A stretch of DNA of 64,000 bases from CAMAVH01 sp964628235 (lineage in GTDB: Bacteria; Pseudomonadota; Alphaproteobacteria; SMXQ01), in the NCBI GenBank assembly GCA_964628235.1, contig CAZVLU010000006.1:1-64000 (forward strand). Reading direction: 5' to 3'. Shown here piece after piece: positions 1 through 11,591 of this stretch. The translations under genes were made by a program, and so were the position numbers. Below the pieces are notes generated by a model. It searched no databases and was not told the DNA's origin. It saw only the letters and a list, made by a program, of their open reading frames with translations. How positions within the stretch are numbered: position 1 is the stretch's first letter; each line of letters starts with the position of its first letter.

Positions 1-3
1 TTC

Positions 4-40
4 TCCCTCCCCCCTTGCGGGGGAGGGCCGGGGTGGGGGG
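4..40 (+). repeat. GC-rich palindromic repeat, left arm of inverted pair around DUF559 gene
   Basis: This 37-bp element has a core close to CCCTCCCCCCTTGCGGGGGA followed by GGG(N3)GGGTGGGGGG. It is itself partly palindromic. It matches the reverse complement of positions 381-417 at 34 of 37 bases by eye. Further copies lie near 20164, 21680, 21740 and 36114. It ends only six bases before the ATG of the DUF559 gene, so its G-rich end may also serve as ribosome binding sequence. Confidence 0.85.
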
Positions 41-46
41 ACCGCT

Positions 47-376
47 ATGGCAAACGAGTTCGCACGCAGATTACGTCGCACGCCGACTGACGCAGAACGC
101 AAATTATGGGCGCTCCTTCGCCAGCGCCAATTCGCCGGCTGCAAATTTCGCCGCCAAGTCCCGCTCGGCCCTTACATCGCCGATTTCGTCTGCTTGGAGC
201 GCCGCCTCATCATCGAAGTCGACGGCGGTCAGCATGCTTGGCAAGCCGAGCAGGATAGTCGCCGCACCGACTGGCTTCGTGCGCAAGGTTTCCAAGTGCT
301 GCGATTTTGGAATCACGAAGTGCTGCGCAACATCGAAGGCGTTGCCGCCGTCATCGGCAAAGCGCTCGCGCCGTAG
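47..376 (+). CDS. DUF559 domain protein (Vsr-like nuclease fold)
   Basis: This 109-residue protein is a complete stand-alone DUF559 domain, a family related to the very-short-patch-repair (Vsr) endonuclease fold. An N-terminal basic helix carries RRTPTDAERKLW. It is followed by the strand FVCLERRLIIEVDGGQH, whose acidic residue and Gln-His are the expected metal-site region, and then by GFQVLRFWNHEVL. The family is widespread and its biochemical role is not established. The gene fills almost all of the space between two inverted copies of a 37-bp palindromic repeat, with the stop codon four bases before the right copy. That arrangement suggests a small inserted unit. carB follows at 469 with no gene between. 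The family call is firm; nuclease activity is inference. Confidence 0.85.
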   Translation: MANEFARRLRRTPTDAERKLWALLRQRQFAGCKFRRQVPLGPYIADFVCLERRLIIEVDGGQHAWQAEQDSRRTDWLRAQGFQVLRFWNHEVLRNIEGVAAVIGKALAP

Positions 377-380
377 AGCG

Positions 381-417
381 CCCCCCACCCTGTCCCTCCC
401 CCGCGAGGGGGGAGGGA
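381..417 (-). repeat. GC-rich palindromic repeat, right arm of inverted pair
   Basis: This is the inverted counterpart of positions 4-40. Read on the minus strand it differs at only three of 37 positions. Together the two arms enclose the DUF559 gene in a unit of about 414 bp. The carB start codon lies about 50 bases further on. Confidence 0.85.
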
Positions 418-468
418 ACGAGGCTGCAATATCTCTCGCCCTCTTCACCGCCTGCCGAAAAGCGTCCC

Positions 469-3720
<3,252 letters not shown>

Positions 3721-3979
3721 GGGCGCGCAGCCCCGCCCTTATGGCGGCCTGTGCATAAGTTCGCCGTCAGCCCAGCTTCCAATTGACAGGGGGGCCGGGG
3801 AGTCGGCACCCTTGTGATCACAAAGGCCGGGTTCCAAAACCCGCGCCGGCGGACCCGTCCCTCCGCAGCAAATAACCGCCGTTCTGCCCGCCCTTCCAGC
3901 GCGCAGGGCAAGGCGGCTTTTGGCAAGCTGGTGGACGGGGCCTTCGCGTCGTCACGTTTTTCGAGCGGTTTGAGAGACT

Positions 3980-4453
3980 ATGGAAAAGATGCCAATGACG
4001 CCGGCCGGCTATGAGCACATGGTCGCCGAACTGAAGAATCTGAAGGACGTGCAGCGTCCGGCGGTGATTCGCGCCATCGCGGAAGCGCGCGAACATGGCG
4101 ATCTCTCGGAAAACGCCGAGTATCACGCCGCGCGCGAGAAGCAGAGCTTCATCGAAGGCCGCGTCCTCGAGCTCGAGGACAAGATCAGCCGCGCCGAGGT
4201 GATCGATTCGTCGAAGATGACCGGCAAGACCATCCGCTTCGGCGCGACGGTGACGCTGGCCGACGAGGACACCGACGAGGAATCGACCTACCGCATCGTC
4301 GGCGCCGACGAGAGCGATATCGGCGGCGGCTTGCTGTCGGTCGCGGCGCCCCTGGCGCGCGCGCTGATCGGCAAAGAGCCGGGCGACACGGTGGAAGTCA
4401 CCACGCCGGGCGGCTCGAAGTCGTATGAAGTGATGAAGGTCAAATATAAGTAA
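3980..4453 (+). CDS. greA: Transcription elongation factor GreA
   Basis: GreA enters the secondary channel of stalled RNA polymerase and stimulates cleavage of backtracked RNA. The 157-residue protein has normal length. The N-terminal coiled coil carries the conserved segment HGDLSENAEYHAAREKQ with the acidic tip residues. The C-terminal FKBP-like domain runs from about residue 85 and includes SPL-like LARALIGKEPGD. The start MEKMPMTPAGYEHM is typical. A strong intrinsic terminator follows the stop codon by about 25 bases. The carB-greA order is common in alphaproteobacteria. Confidence 0.97.
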   Translation: MEKMPMTPAGYEHMVAELKNLKDVQRPAVIRAIAEAREHGDLSENAEYHAAREKQSFIEGRVLELEDKISRAEVIDSSKMTGKTIRFGATVTLADEDTDEESTYRIVGADESDIGGGLLSVAAPLARALIGKEPGDTVEVTTPGGSKSYEVMKVKYK

Positions 4454-4476
4454 CCTTTATCTTTGCGCATGAATCA

Positions 4477-4505
4477 AAAGGCCCGCCAAACCGGCGGGCC
4501 TTTTT
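4477..4505 (+). terminator. Intrinsic terminator of greA
   Basis: The hairpin GGCCCGCC-aaac-GGCGGGCC is followed by TTTTT and preceded by AAAA. It lies 24 bases after the greA stop. Confidence 0.9.
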
Positions 4506-4557
4506 GTTGAGGGACGCCCAGCCTAGCTGGTGTGCGTCAACGCCCATTCACAAAAAC

Positions 4558-4647
4558 CGTCATGGCCGGACTTGGTCCGGCCATCCACGCCTTTTCCATT
4601 GTCGGCGCTGTAAGGCGTGGATGCCCGGGCCAAGCCCGGGCATGACG
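4558..4647. repeat. Long palindromic intergenic repeat, family 2, copy A
   Basis: The element starts CGTCATGGCCGGACTTGGTC and ends in GGGCATGACG. Inner arms are CCACGCCTT and AAGGCGTGG. The whole element could fold into a long cruciform or RNA hairpin. Related copies lie at 30702-30816, 32224-32339 and 38088-38175, with a remnant at 62708-62737. All are intergenic. Confidence 0.85.
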
Positions 4648-4719
4648 CACGGAAGAACTGGGAACACAGCCTTGTCAGGCCCCACCCTCGGCATGACTCG
4701 CGGGATCGGAAGCGCGCAC

Positions 4720-5205
4720 CTATTCCTCGCTGGCATCCAGATCGACCGGCACGCCGGGTTGCGTCTTGGACGTGCGGATCGTCTCCAGCGTCGTGACTCG
4801 GCTGACGTGGGCCGTCGAGGTGATGCGCATGGTCAGGGCATCGCGATGTTCCTTGTCCTTGGCGACGACCTTCAACAAGAAATCGCCGCCGCCGCGGATC
4901 ATGTGGCACTCGCGGACCTCGGCCCAATCGCTCATCGCCAGTTCGAAGCCCGACAGCACTTCCTGCGCTTGGCTGTCGAGGCCGACCAGGGCGAAGAACA
5001 TTTCCTTGTAGCCCAGCTCGCGCGCCGCGACCTCGGCATGATAGCCGCGGATATAGCCGGATTTTTCGAGCGCGCGCACGCGACGCAGGCAGGGCGGCGC
5101 TGAAATGCCCGCGCGGCGCGCCAGCTCGACGTTGGTCATGCGGCCGTCTTCCTGCAAATCGCGCAGAATCTGGCGGTCGATACGGTCGAGTTTCACGCGC
5201 TGCAT
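4720..5205 (-). CDS. Lrp/AsnC family transcriptional regulator
   Basis: This 161-residue protein has the Lrp/AsnC layout. The N-terminal helix-turn-helix is KLDRIDRQILRDLQEDGRM followed by VELARRAGISAPPCLRRVR. A C-terminal RAM ligand-binding domain follows, with GGGDFLLKVVAKD. Members bind DNA as dimers or octamers and respond to amino acids. The gene is divergent from trxB, and the 301 bases between them hold an AT-rich patch GTAATATTATTTC at 5331-5343 that would suit Lrp binding. The ligand and targets cannot be told from sequence. Confidence 0.93.
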   Translation of the reverse strand: MQRVKLDRIDRQILRDLQEDGRMTNVELARRAGISAPPCLRRVRALEKSGYIRGYHAEVAARELGYKEMFFALVGLDSQAQEVLSGFELAMSDWAEVRECHMIRGGGDFLLKVVAKDKEHRDALTMRITSTAHVSRVTTLETIRTSKTQPGVPVDLDASEE

Positions 5206-5506
5206 GGACTGGCACTCCGAGGGCCAAAAGGGGCACCCGGAAATCCGGGCGAAAGGGACGAAATGGCGGGATTGTCGCGGGCGAGGTCACCCCTCGCCGC
5301 GCCGGTCCTGTCGCCCATATAAGAGCAGACGTAATATTATTTCAATGCGCAGTTTCGCCCACAGGATATGGGGTCTCGCGGGCCCGGTTACCCCTGGGGG
5401 TGCTTGCAGCCAAGCGTCGGCGTTTCTATCTTTAGGCCCCGGCGCAGGCCGACAGTTCCTATAGCCCGGCTGCGCTTTGGCGCGCCGCATCACGCAAAGA
5501 CAGATC
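5206..5506. promoter_or_regulatory. Divergent control region between Lrp-type gene and trxB
   Basis: This gene-free stretch of 301 bases contains a hairpin GCGAGG-N5-CCTCGC at 5281-5297 and an AT-rich core at 5331-5346 in an otherwise GC-rich context. It presumably carries both promoters. No clear -35/-10 pair can be assigned. Confidence 0.5.
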
Positions 5507-6472
5507 ATGGCGCAGACCCATCACAGCAAAGTCCTCATCCTCGGTTCCGGCCCGGCCGGCCTGACCGCCGCGATCTACACGGCGCGCGCCAACCTCAAGC
5601 CGATCCTCGTCGCCGGTTTGCAGCCGGGCGGCCAGATGACCATCACCCATGAGGTCGAGAACTATCCGGGCTTTGCCGAAGTGATCCAGGGCCCCTGGCT
5701 GATGGACCAGATGCAAAAGCAGGCCGAGCATGTCGGCACGCAATTCATCCACGACACCATCGTGTCGCTCGATCTGAAAAAACGTCCCTTCACCGCCGTC
5801 GGCGATTCGGGCGACACGTATACGGCCGACACGCTGATCGTCGCCACCGGCGCGCAGGCGCGCTGGCTCGGCCTCGAGAGCGAGCAGCAGTTCAAGGGCA
5901 TGGGCGTGTCGGCTTGCGCCACCTGCGACGGCTTCTTCTTTCGCGGCAAGACGGTCGCCGTGGTCGGCGGCGGCAACACCGCCGTGGAAGAAGCGATTTA
6001 TCTGACCAACCACGCCAGCAAGGTGACGCTGATCCATCGCCGCGACAGCTTCCGCGCCGAGAAGATCATGCAGGAGCGCCTGTTCGCCAATCCCAAGATC
6101 GAGGTGATCTGGGACACGGTGGTCGAGGAAGTGATCGGCGAACAGCCGGCCGGCGTCACCGGCCTGAAGCTGCGCAACATCAAGACCGGCAACGACAGCC
6201 AGATCGCCGTCGACGGCCTGTTCGTCGCCATCGGCCACACGCCGAACACGGCGCTGTTCAAGGGCGTGCTCGATAGCGACGAGGAAGGCTATCTGGTCAC
6301 CAAGCCGGGTTCGACGACGACCAACATCCCCGGCGTCTTCGCCGCCGGCGACGTGCAGGACAAGATCTTCCGCCAGGCCGTCACCGCCGCCGGCACCGGC
6401 TGCATGGCCGCCATCGAGGCCGAGCGATTCCTGACGCATCACGCGCAACCGGTGCAAAGCGCGGCAGAATAA
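5507..6472 (+). CDS. trxB: Thioredoxin-disulfide reductase
   Basis: This FAD- and NADPH-dependent enzyme reduces thioredoxin in the cytoplasm. The 321-residue protein has normal length. The FAD-binding GSGPAGLTAAIY is near the N-terminus, the redox-active CATC lies at about residues 137-140, and the NADPH Rossmann motif GGGNTAVEEA comes shortly after. The C-terminal FAD motif FAAGDVQD is also present. I chose the ATG at 5507 (MAQTHHSKVLILG) because it puts the FAD motif at the usual distance; the frame is open from a TTG at 5477. A LysR regulator follows on the same strand after 116 bases. Confidence 0.96.
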   Translation: MAQTHHSKVLILGSGPAGLTAAIYTARANLKPILVAGLQPGGQMTITHEVENYPGFAEVIQGPWLMDQMQKQAEHVGTQFIHDTIVSLDLKKRPFTAVGDSGDTYTADTLIVATGAQARWLGLESEQQFKGMGVSACATCDGFFFRGKTVAVVGGGNTAVEEAIYLTNHASKVTLIHRRDSFRAEKIMQERLFANPKIEVIWDTVVEEVIGEQPAGVTGLKLRNIKTGNDSQIAVDGLFVAIGHTPNTALFKGVLDSDEEGYLVTKPGSTTTNIPGVFAAGDVQDKIFRQAVTAAGTGCMAAIEAERFLTHHAQPVQSAAE

Positions 6473-6588
6473 GCTTCGCCGCAGCCGCGAAAGCCAAGCC
6501 GCGCCAAGCCTTTAACGCGATAAGGCTTGGGCGGGTCGCGCGCCGGCTCTACACTGGCATCGCTCAATAACAAGGACGGCGGCGGCGC

Positions 6589-7482
6589 ATGGACTGGGAC
6601 AAGCTTCGCGTTTTTCACGCGGTCGCTGAAGCCGGCAGCTTCACCCATGCCGGCGAGTCGCTCAATCTCAGCCAGTCGGCCGTCAGCCGCCAGATCGGCG
6701 CGCTCGAAGAGACGCTGAAGGTGCCGCTGTTCCACCGCCATGCGCGCGGCCTGATCCTCACCGAACAGGGCGAGATGCTGTTCAAGACGACGCGCGACGT
6801 CTTCGCCAAGCTCGCCACCACGCAAGCGCTGCTCACCGAGAGCACCGATCGGCCCAAGGGCCCGCTCAAGATCGCCACCACGGTCGCCTTCGGCTCGATC
6901 TGGCTGACGCCGCGCATGAAGGAATTTCTCGAGCTCTACCCGGACATCCAGGTGACGATCCTGCTCGACGAGGGCGAGGTCGATCTCGCCATGCGCGAAG
7001 CCGATGTCGCCATACGCCTGCATCCGCCGCAGCAGCCCGATCTGATCCAGCGCAAGCTCACGACCATGCATCTGCATGTCTATGCCTCGCCGGACTATTT
7101 GAAACACCACCCGATGCCGCAGACGCCGGAGGACCTCGCCAAGCATGTGCTGGTGGTCTATGGCGAGGACATGCGCCCGCCGGTCACCAACATCAATTGG
7201 CTGCACGACCTGGTGCGCAGCCGGAACATCAAGCCGCCGTCGATTCTGAAAGTGAACAGCATCTATGCGCAGTACCGCGCCGTCGTCACCGGCGTCGGCA
7301 TCGCCAGCCTGCCCGACTACACGGTGAAGCAATATTCCAGCAACTTGGTGCGCATCCTGCCCGAGCTGGAAGGGCCGAGCTTCGACACCTATTTCGTCTA
7401 TCCCGAGGAACTGCGGCATTCCAAGCGCATCTCGGTGTTCCGCGACTTCCTCATCCGCAAGATCGCCGAAACCGATTTCTGA
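6589..7482 (+). CDS. LysR family transcriptional regulator (trxB-linked)
   Basis: This 297-residue LysR-type regulator starts MDWDKLRVFHAVAEAGSFTH. The winged helix-turn-helix contains LNLSQSAVSRQIGALEE (about residues 24-42). The substrate-binding domain extends from about residue 90. It lies directly downstream of trxB in the same direction, a pairing I remember as frequent in alphaproteobacteria, so a redox link is possible but not shown. The effector is unknown. Confidence 0.93.
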   Translation: MDWDKLRVFHAVAEAGSFTHAGESLNLSQSAVSRQIGALEETLKVPLFHRHARGLILTEQGEMLFKTTRDVFAKLATTQALLTESTDRPKGPLKIATTVAFGSIWLTPRMKEFLELYPDIQVTILLDEGEVDLAMREADVAIRLHPPQQPDLIQRKLTTMHLHVYASPDYLKHHPMPQTPEDLAKHVLVVYGEDMRPPVTNINWLHDLVRSRNIKPPSILKVNSIYAQYRAVVTGVGIASLPDYTVKQYSSNLVRILPELEGPSFDTYFVYPEELRHSKRISVFRDFLIRKIAETDF

Positions 7483-7898
7483 GCAGGCCAAGGCGCCGCA
7501 TGCGGCTCTGCAGCAACGAAACCAACAATGAGGTAAGGCTGATCAAGTCCTTGCTGACGCTCCGCGAATCGCCTTGTTGCGAGTAATTCTCGGAAAAAAA
7601 TCATGGCATCCCCCAGGTCTTGTATAGGACATGGTCATTAAGCCATTGATCTATAGTCAGGCGTGATCTAAAAAGCACGCATTCGCAGACAAGATATGCG
7701 TTGATTGCATACCTGCCCCACGGAATCGGGTCTGGCGGGCTTCGGCAAAAAGATTAGATTTATCTCATTAAGATGTTGCACTGCGATATTGCATCGCAGC
7801 ATACTTAGTCCAAGTTTCCGGTTTCGCCGGACGGCCCCGAGATGAAAATCGAAGGATCGAAGCGAAGCCACCGAGTTCCGGGTGCAAGGCCCGGAAAA
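7483..7898. other. Gene-free stretch upstream of small RNA candidate
   Basis: No convincing coding sequence is seen. The first part is clearly more AT-rich than its surroundings (for example around 7600-7800). Short dyads occur, such as TCCGG-tttcg-CCGGA at 7817-7831 and TTCCGGG-N8-CCCGGAA at 7875-7896. The stretch may hold the promoter and a 5' part of the RNA that ends at 7978. Confidence 0.5.
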
Positions 7899-7978
7899 GG
7901 GTCCTTCGGGACCCTACGTCTCCCAGACGTGAAGCCTCCCTGTTAAACTTGCCGGACCCTCGGGTCCGGCTTTTTTTT
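7899..7978 (+). ncRNA. Candidate trans-acting small RNA (alpha-r8/suhB, MmgR-like)
   Basis: Three hairpins follow one another: GGGTCC-ttcg-GGACCC (7899-7914), ACGTCT-ccc-AGACGT (7916-7930), and a terminator GCCGGACCC/GGGTCCGGC (7951-7970) with eight T residues. Between the last two lies an unpaired CCTCCCT (7935-7941), followed by GTTAAACTTG. From memory, a single-stranded CCUCCCU between two stem-loops is the hallmark of the alphaproteobacterial alpha-r8 (suhB/MmgR) family, which pairs with ribosome binding sites. No open reading frame fits the stretch. The 5' end is uncertain and the RNA could start earlier. Confidence 0.55.
7951..7978 (+). terminator. Intrinsic terminator of small RNA candidate
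   Basis: A nine-base-pair GC-rich stem GCCGGACCC/GGGTCCGGC is followed by TTTTTTTT. No protein-coding gene ends just upstream, which supports an independent RNA. Confidence 0.85.
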
Positions 7979-8095
7979 GCCTTTTTCCCGGCGCATCTCA
8001 CTTTGCTTTACATATCTCCGCCACGCCGATGGGCCTATACCATCAGCACGCATCCGGTCGGCTAGCAACCCGCTGGGGATTCACGCGAGAGGCCG

Positions 8096-9178
8096 ATGAG
8101 CAAAGACGACAAAAAAGCCGAACAGGTCGATGCGCTGCTCGCCACGCCGGATTTGGCCGACGCGCTCGACAGCGAGCGCTTCCGCCATTTCCTCGATCAA
8201 ATCCCCATCGCCATCGTCATCGCCGAGATTAAAAACGGCGAAAGAATCGTCTATGCCAACCCGGAATTCGAGAAACTCTCCGGCCAGGCCGCCGCCGATC
8301 TCTTCAACAAGCCGTGGACGGCGCTGAAAGGCGATGAAGAGAGCGGGCGCACGCTCGGGGACGCCGTCGTCGCCGAGGCCGATTACGTCGGCACCTTCAA
8401 AATGCCGCGCGCCGACGACGTCGCCGTGGTCGACGCCTATTCCAACATCATCGAGGACGACGCCGGCACGCCCTGCTTCCGGCTGACCGCCTTGGTCGAT
8501 GCCGGCGCCCGCACCGCCACCGAGCGCGAAGAGCTGGAAAAGCGGCTGCGCGACAAGGACACGCAACTGCAAGAGATCCAGCATCGGGTCAAAAACAATT
8601 TGCAGATGATCACCGCGCTGATCCGCATCGAGGCGCGCAATGCGCGCGGCCGCGTCGACAGCGAGCCGTTCGACCGCCTGGCGGGACGCATCGACTCGAT
8701 CCAGACGATCTATCGTTTGCTGTCCGATCTCGGCGAGAGCGACCAGATCGACCTCGGCGTCTATCTCAGCGAGATCGCCTCCTCGGTCATTCGCTCGCAC
8801 GCCGTCGAAGGCATCCGTCTCGACCTCAAAGTCGATACCTATCCGGTGTCGGTCAACGTCGCCATGCCGACCGGTTTGGTGGTCAACGAATTGCTGACCA
8901 ACGCGCTCAAGCACGCCTTCGTCGGCCGCGACGGCGGCACCATCACCTTGCACAGCCTGTCCGACGGCAACGGCTGCAAGATCGTCGTCGCCGACGACGG
9001 CGCCGGCCTGCCCGACGGCATCGAATGGCCGCGGCGCGGCAAGCTCAGCGCGCTCATCGTGCAATCGTTGCGCGAGAACGCCAAGGCGCAGCTCAACATC
9101 GCCTCCAATCCCGGCCAGGGCATGCGGGTGACGATCACCTTCCAGCGCGCCAACGCGGCGGCGGACTCCAGCGACTGA
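8096..9178 (+). CDS. PAS domain-containing HisKA_2-type sensor histidine kinase
   Basis: This 360-residue soluble kinase has no membrane segment. A PAS domain spans about residues 28-140 (PIAIVIAEIKNGERIVYANP). The HisKA_2 phosphoacceptor box EIQHRVKNNLQMI has His at about residue 163. The ATP-binding domain has the N box VVNELLTNALKHAF and the G box DDGAGLP. Kinases of this subfamily often feed the PhyR general stress response in alphaproteobacteria. No response regulator, NepR or EcfG gene is adjacent, so the partner is unknown. The small RNA terminator lies about 120 bases upstream. Confidence 0.93.
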   Translation: MSKDDKKAEQVDALLATPDLADALDSERFRHFLDQIPIAIVIAEIKNGERIVYANPEFEKLSGQAAADLFNKPWTALKGDEESGRTLGDAVVAEADYVGTFKMPRADDVAVVDAYSNIIEDDAGTPCFRLTALVDAGARTATEREELEKRLRDKDTQLQEIQHRVKNNLQMITALIRIEARNARGRVDSEPFDRLAGRIDSIQTIYRLLSDLGESDQIDLGVYLSEIASSVIRSHAVEGIRLDLKVDTYPVSVNVAMPTGLVVNELLTNALKHAFVGRDGGTITLHSLSDGNGCKIVVADDGAGLPDGIEWPRRGKLSALIVQSLRENAKAQLNIASNPGQGMRVTITFQRANAAADSSD

Positions 9179-9461
9179 AAGTTCGCAGGCGGAACTCCGC
9201 GCCTAAGCATTTCGCGAGAGCGGCGATATGCCTTCCGTCATCCACGCCTATCTACATCTCATTAGCCGCGTTCCTAACCTTATGACCGGCCCTGCGCGCT
9301 CACGGCGTTCATAAAAAAGTCGCGGTACCGCGCGCGACGTTTCTGGTCAAGTCCCCGCAATTTCGCAGCGTACGAAGCAAGACTGCGGGGCGTGGAACAG
9401 AGATGGCGAACGGATATCCCCTCCCGACGAATGTCGACTGCCGCGCGTTGCGCGCGCAATC

Positions 9462-10460
9462 ATGACGCGGCCCGAGCAGCCCTCCTTATCCTTGGTGGTC
9501 TGCACGCGCAATCGCGCCATGGCGCTCAACCGCTGCCTTGCGGCGATCGCGAAAATACGCCCGCCGCTCGGCTGCCGGTTCGATTTCATCCTCGTCGACA
9601 ACGGCTCGACCGATGAGACCGCCACGGTTTTCAAGCGCCACGCGCGCGCCTTTCCCTTTCCGTCGCGCTACCTCTTCGAGCCTGCGCCGGGCGTCGGCAA
9701 CGCCCTCAACTGCGGCTATCGCGCCAGCAGCGGCGCGATCGTCGCCTTCACCGACGACGATTGCTATCCCGCCGTAGATTTCGCCGATGCCGTCCTCGCC
9801 GGCCTCAAAGACCCGACGCTCGGCGTCGTCACGGGACGGATTCTATTGCACGACCCCGATGACGCGCCGCTGACGATCGAAGAGTCGTCGATCCCGCGAC
9901 GCTATCCCGCCGGCAGCTACGTGCGGCCGGGCCAGTTCACCGGCGCGAATTTATCGTTCCGGCGCGCGGCGCTCGACGGGATCGGCGGCTTCGATCCGCT
10001 GTTCGGCCCCGGCAGCTATATCGGCTCGGGCGCCGATTGCGATGCCGCAAGCCGGGTCTGTCTCGCCGGCTGGGACGGACAGTACGATCCGCGCATCATC
10101 ATCCATCATCATCATGGCCGCCAAGACGCCGGCGTGCTGCGCCGCTTGCGCCGTCGCTACGCCATCGGCTCGGGCGGCTATCACATGAAGCTGTTGGTGG
10201 AACTGCGCCGGCCCGGGCATGTCCTGCGCTATCTCTCCGGCCTGCCGCGCAAGCTGCTGCTCAGCCCGTCGACGCTCTATTGGGAAGCGGTCGGCGCGCT
10301 GCGCTTTATCCGGCGGCCGCCGCGCAGCGCCGAGGCCGTCATCGGCCATGCGCCGCCTGCGCCGCGCACGCGCAACAACAGGCTCGGCCTGCTCCTGGCG
10401 CTCGCTCCGGCGCTCTACGGATTGCGCCACATGGCGCAAAGCGCCATGTCCTTCGCCTGA
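9462..10460 (+). CDS. Family 2 glycosyltransferase
   Basis: This 332-residue GT-A fold transferase begins with the typical nucleotide-sugar strand LSLVVCTRNRAMALNRCL and has a DXD-type metal site in AFTDDDCYP. The segment FTGANLSFRRAALDGIGGFDP is the usual acceptor-side GT2 motif. It probably transfers a sugar to a surface glycan. It stands alone between a kinase and an oppositely oriented flavoprotein, so the acceptor cannot be inferred. Confidence 0.9.
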   Translation: MTRPEQPSLSLVVCTRNRAMALNRCLAAIAKIRPPLGCRFDFILVDNGSTDETATVFKRHARAFPFPSRYLFEPAPGVGNALNCGYRASSGAIVAFTDDDCYPAVDFADAVLAGLKDPTLGVVTGRILLHDPDDAPLTIEESSIPRRYPAGSYVRPGQFTGANLSFRRAALDGIGGFDPLFGPGSYIGSGADCDAASRVCLAGWDGQYDPRIIIHHHHGRQDAGVLRRLRRRYAIGSGGYHMKLLVELRRPGHVLRYLSGLPRKLLLSPSTLYWEAVGALRFIRRPPRSAEAVIGHAPPAPRTRNNRLGLLLALAPALYGLRHMAQSAMSFA

Positions 10461-10488
10461 CGAGGACGCGCGATCGGCAACCGGCGAA

Positions 10489-11427
10489 TTAGCCGCGCAG
10501 CACGGCGTCGGCCATCGCCTCGCCGCTGTCGAACGCCGCTTCGACGCGCGGGCCGAGGCACCAATCGCCGCAAGCGCCGAGCCGCAGCGCCGCGTCCCAC
10601 AGGCAAGGCTTGTCCGCCGCGCGTTCGACCAAGGCGTAGCGCCAGCGATGGGCGGTAAGGAAATCGGGCGCGACGCGAGCTCCGGCAATGTCGTGAAAAC
10701 GCGCCAGCAGGTCTTCCGCCACCGCATCGGCGGCGCGCTCCAGATTGCGCCGCGACCAGGCGGCCGTCGCTTGCAGCACGAAGGCGTCGCGCGCCGGCTC
10801 CCGGCCCGGCTTGGCCGAGTCGCGCGCCAGCCATGCGACGACACCGTCCTCCGGACGCAAGCTGTCCGCTTGCAACGGAAACGGCACCGCAAAACCGAGC
10901 ATGAGCGTCCAGCAGGGCGCATAGCGCGTTGCCGCCAACTCGGCAAAGCCGCCGCCGGCCGACTCGACGAGCGGCAGGATTTGCGGCGACGGCAGGGCCA
11001 GCACGACAGAGTCGAACCGACCGTTATCCGGCGTCTCGACCGGGCCGTCCGCCGTCGACAGCGTCCATCCGGCAGCCGCGCGATGCAAACCGGCGATCAA
11101 CTGCCCGCTGACGACGGTCATGCCGTCAGCCATGGCACGCGCCGGACCGCTCATGCCCGGCAGACCGACGAAGCGGCCATCTTGCCACTCCGCCGCGTGG
11201 CCGCTGGCGCGCCAGCTCTCGACCAGCGCGCGAAAGCCGGCGCCCTGGGCGGTGAAATATTGCGCGCCATGGTCGAAGCGCCATTCGCCGGCGCGGCGCG
11301 TCGCCATGCGCCCGCCGAGGCCGCGGCTTTTATCGAAGACGGTGCAGTCGCACCCCGCGGCGCGGAGCTTGCGCGCGGCGGCGAGACCGGCGATGCCGGC
11401 GCCGACGATGGCGATATGGCGTGTCAT
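10489..11427 (-). CDS. Renalase-like FAD/NAD(P)-dependent oxidoreductase
   Basis: This 312-residue flavoprotein starts with the dinucleotide fold HIAIVGAGIAGLAAARKLRA. The segment FDKSRGLGGRMATRR is characteristic of the bacterial renalase-like family (COG3380). The motif FDHGAQYFTAQ is also typical. In characterised bacterial renalases the reaction is oxidation of off-isomer dihydro-NAD(P); here that is inference from family. It is convergent with the glycosyltransferase gene, with a 28-base gap. Confidence 0.88.
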   Translation of the reverse strand: MTRHIAIVGAGIAGLAAARKLRAAGCDCTVFDKSRGLGGRMATRRAGEWRFDHGAQYFTAQGAGFRALVESWRASGHAAEWQDGRFVGLPGMSGPARAMADGMTVVSGQLIAGLHRAAAGWTLSTADGPVETPDNGRFDSVVLALPSPQILPLVESAGGGFAELAATRYAPCWTLMLGFAVPFPLQADSLRPEDGVVAWLARDSAKPGREPARDAFVLQATAAWSRRNLERAADAVAEDLLARFHDIAGARVAPDFLTAHRWRYALVERAADKPCLWDAALRLGACGDWCLGPRVEAAFDSGEAMADAVLRG

Positions 11428-11591
11428 GTGAGGAACTCCTACGCGTTTTACGCGCGAGCCTCCAGGATGGACCAGCGAGAGCGAGAGCCAGAGCTTGAGC
11501 GCTGTTAAATGCCCAGTTATTGCTACGTGCCGTGCCGAGAAGCAGGCGGCATCCTCCCTCAGTCACATAACGATAATCATGGGAGGCAGCG

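Noticed and set aside
7690..7830. Possible riboswitch or 6S RNA in the gene-free region before the small RNA
   Set aside because: Only short dyads are present; no known riboswitch core or long 6S-like closing stem could be recognised.
9234..9255. Short match to the family 2 palindrome (GTCATCCACGCC)
   Set aside because: Too short and without the matching second arm; probably chance.
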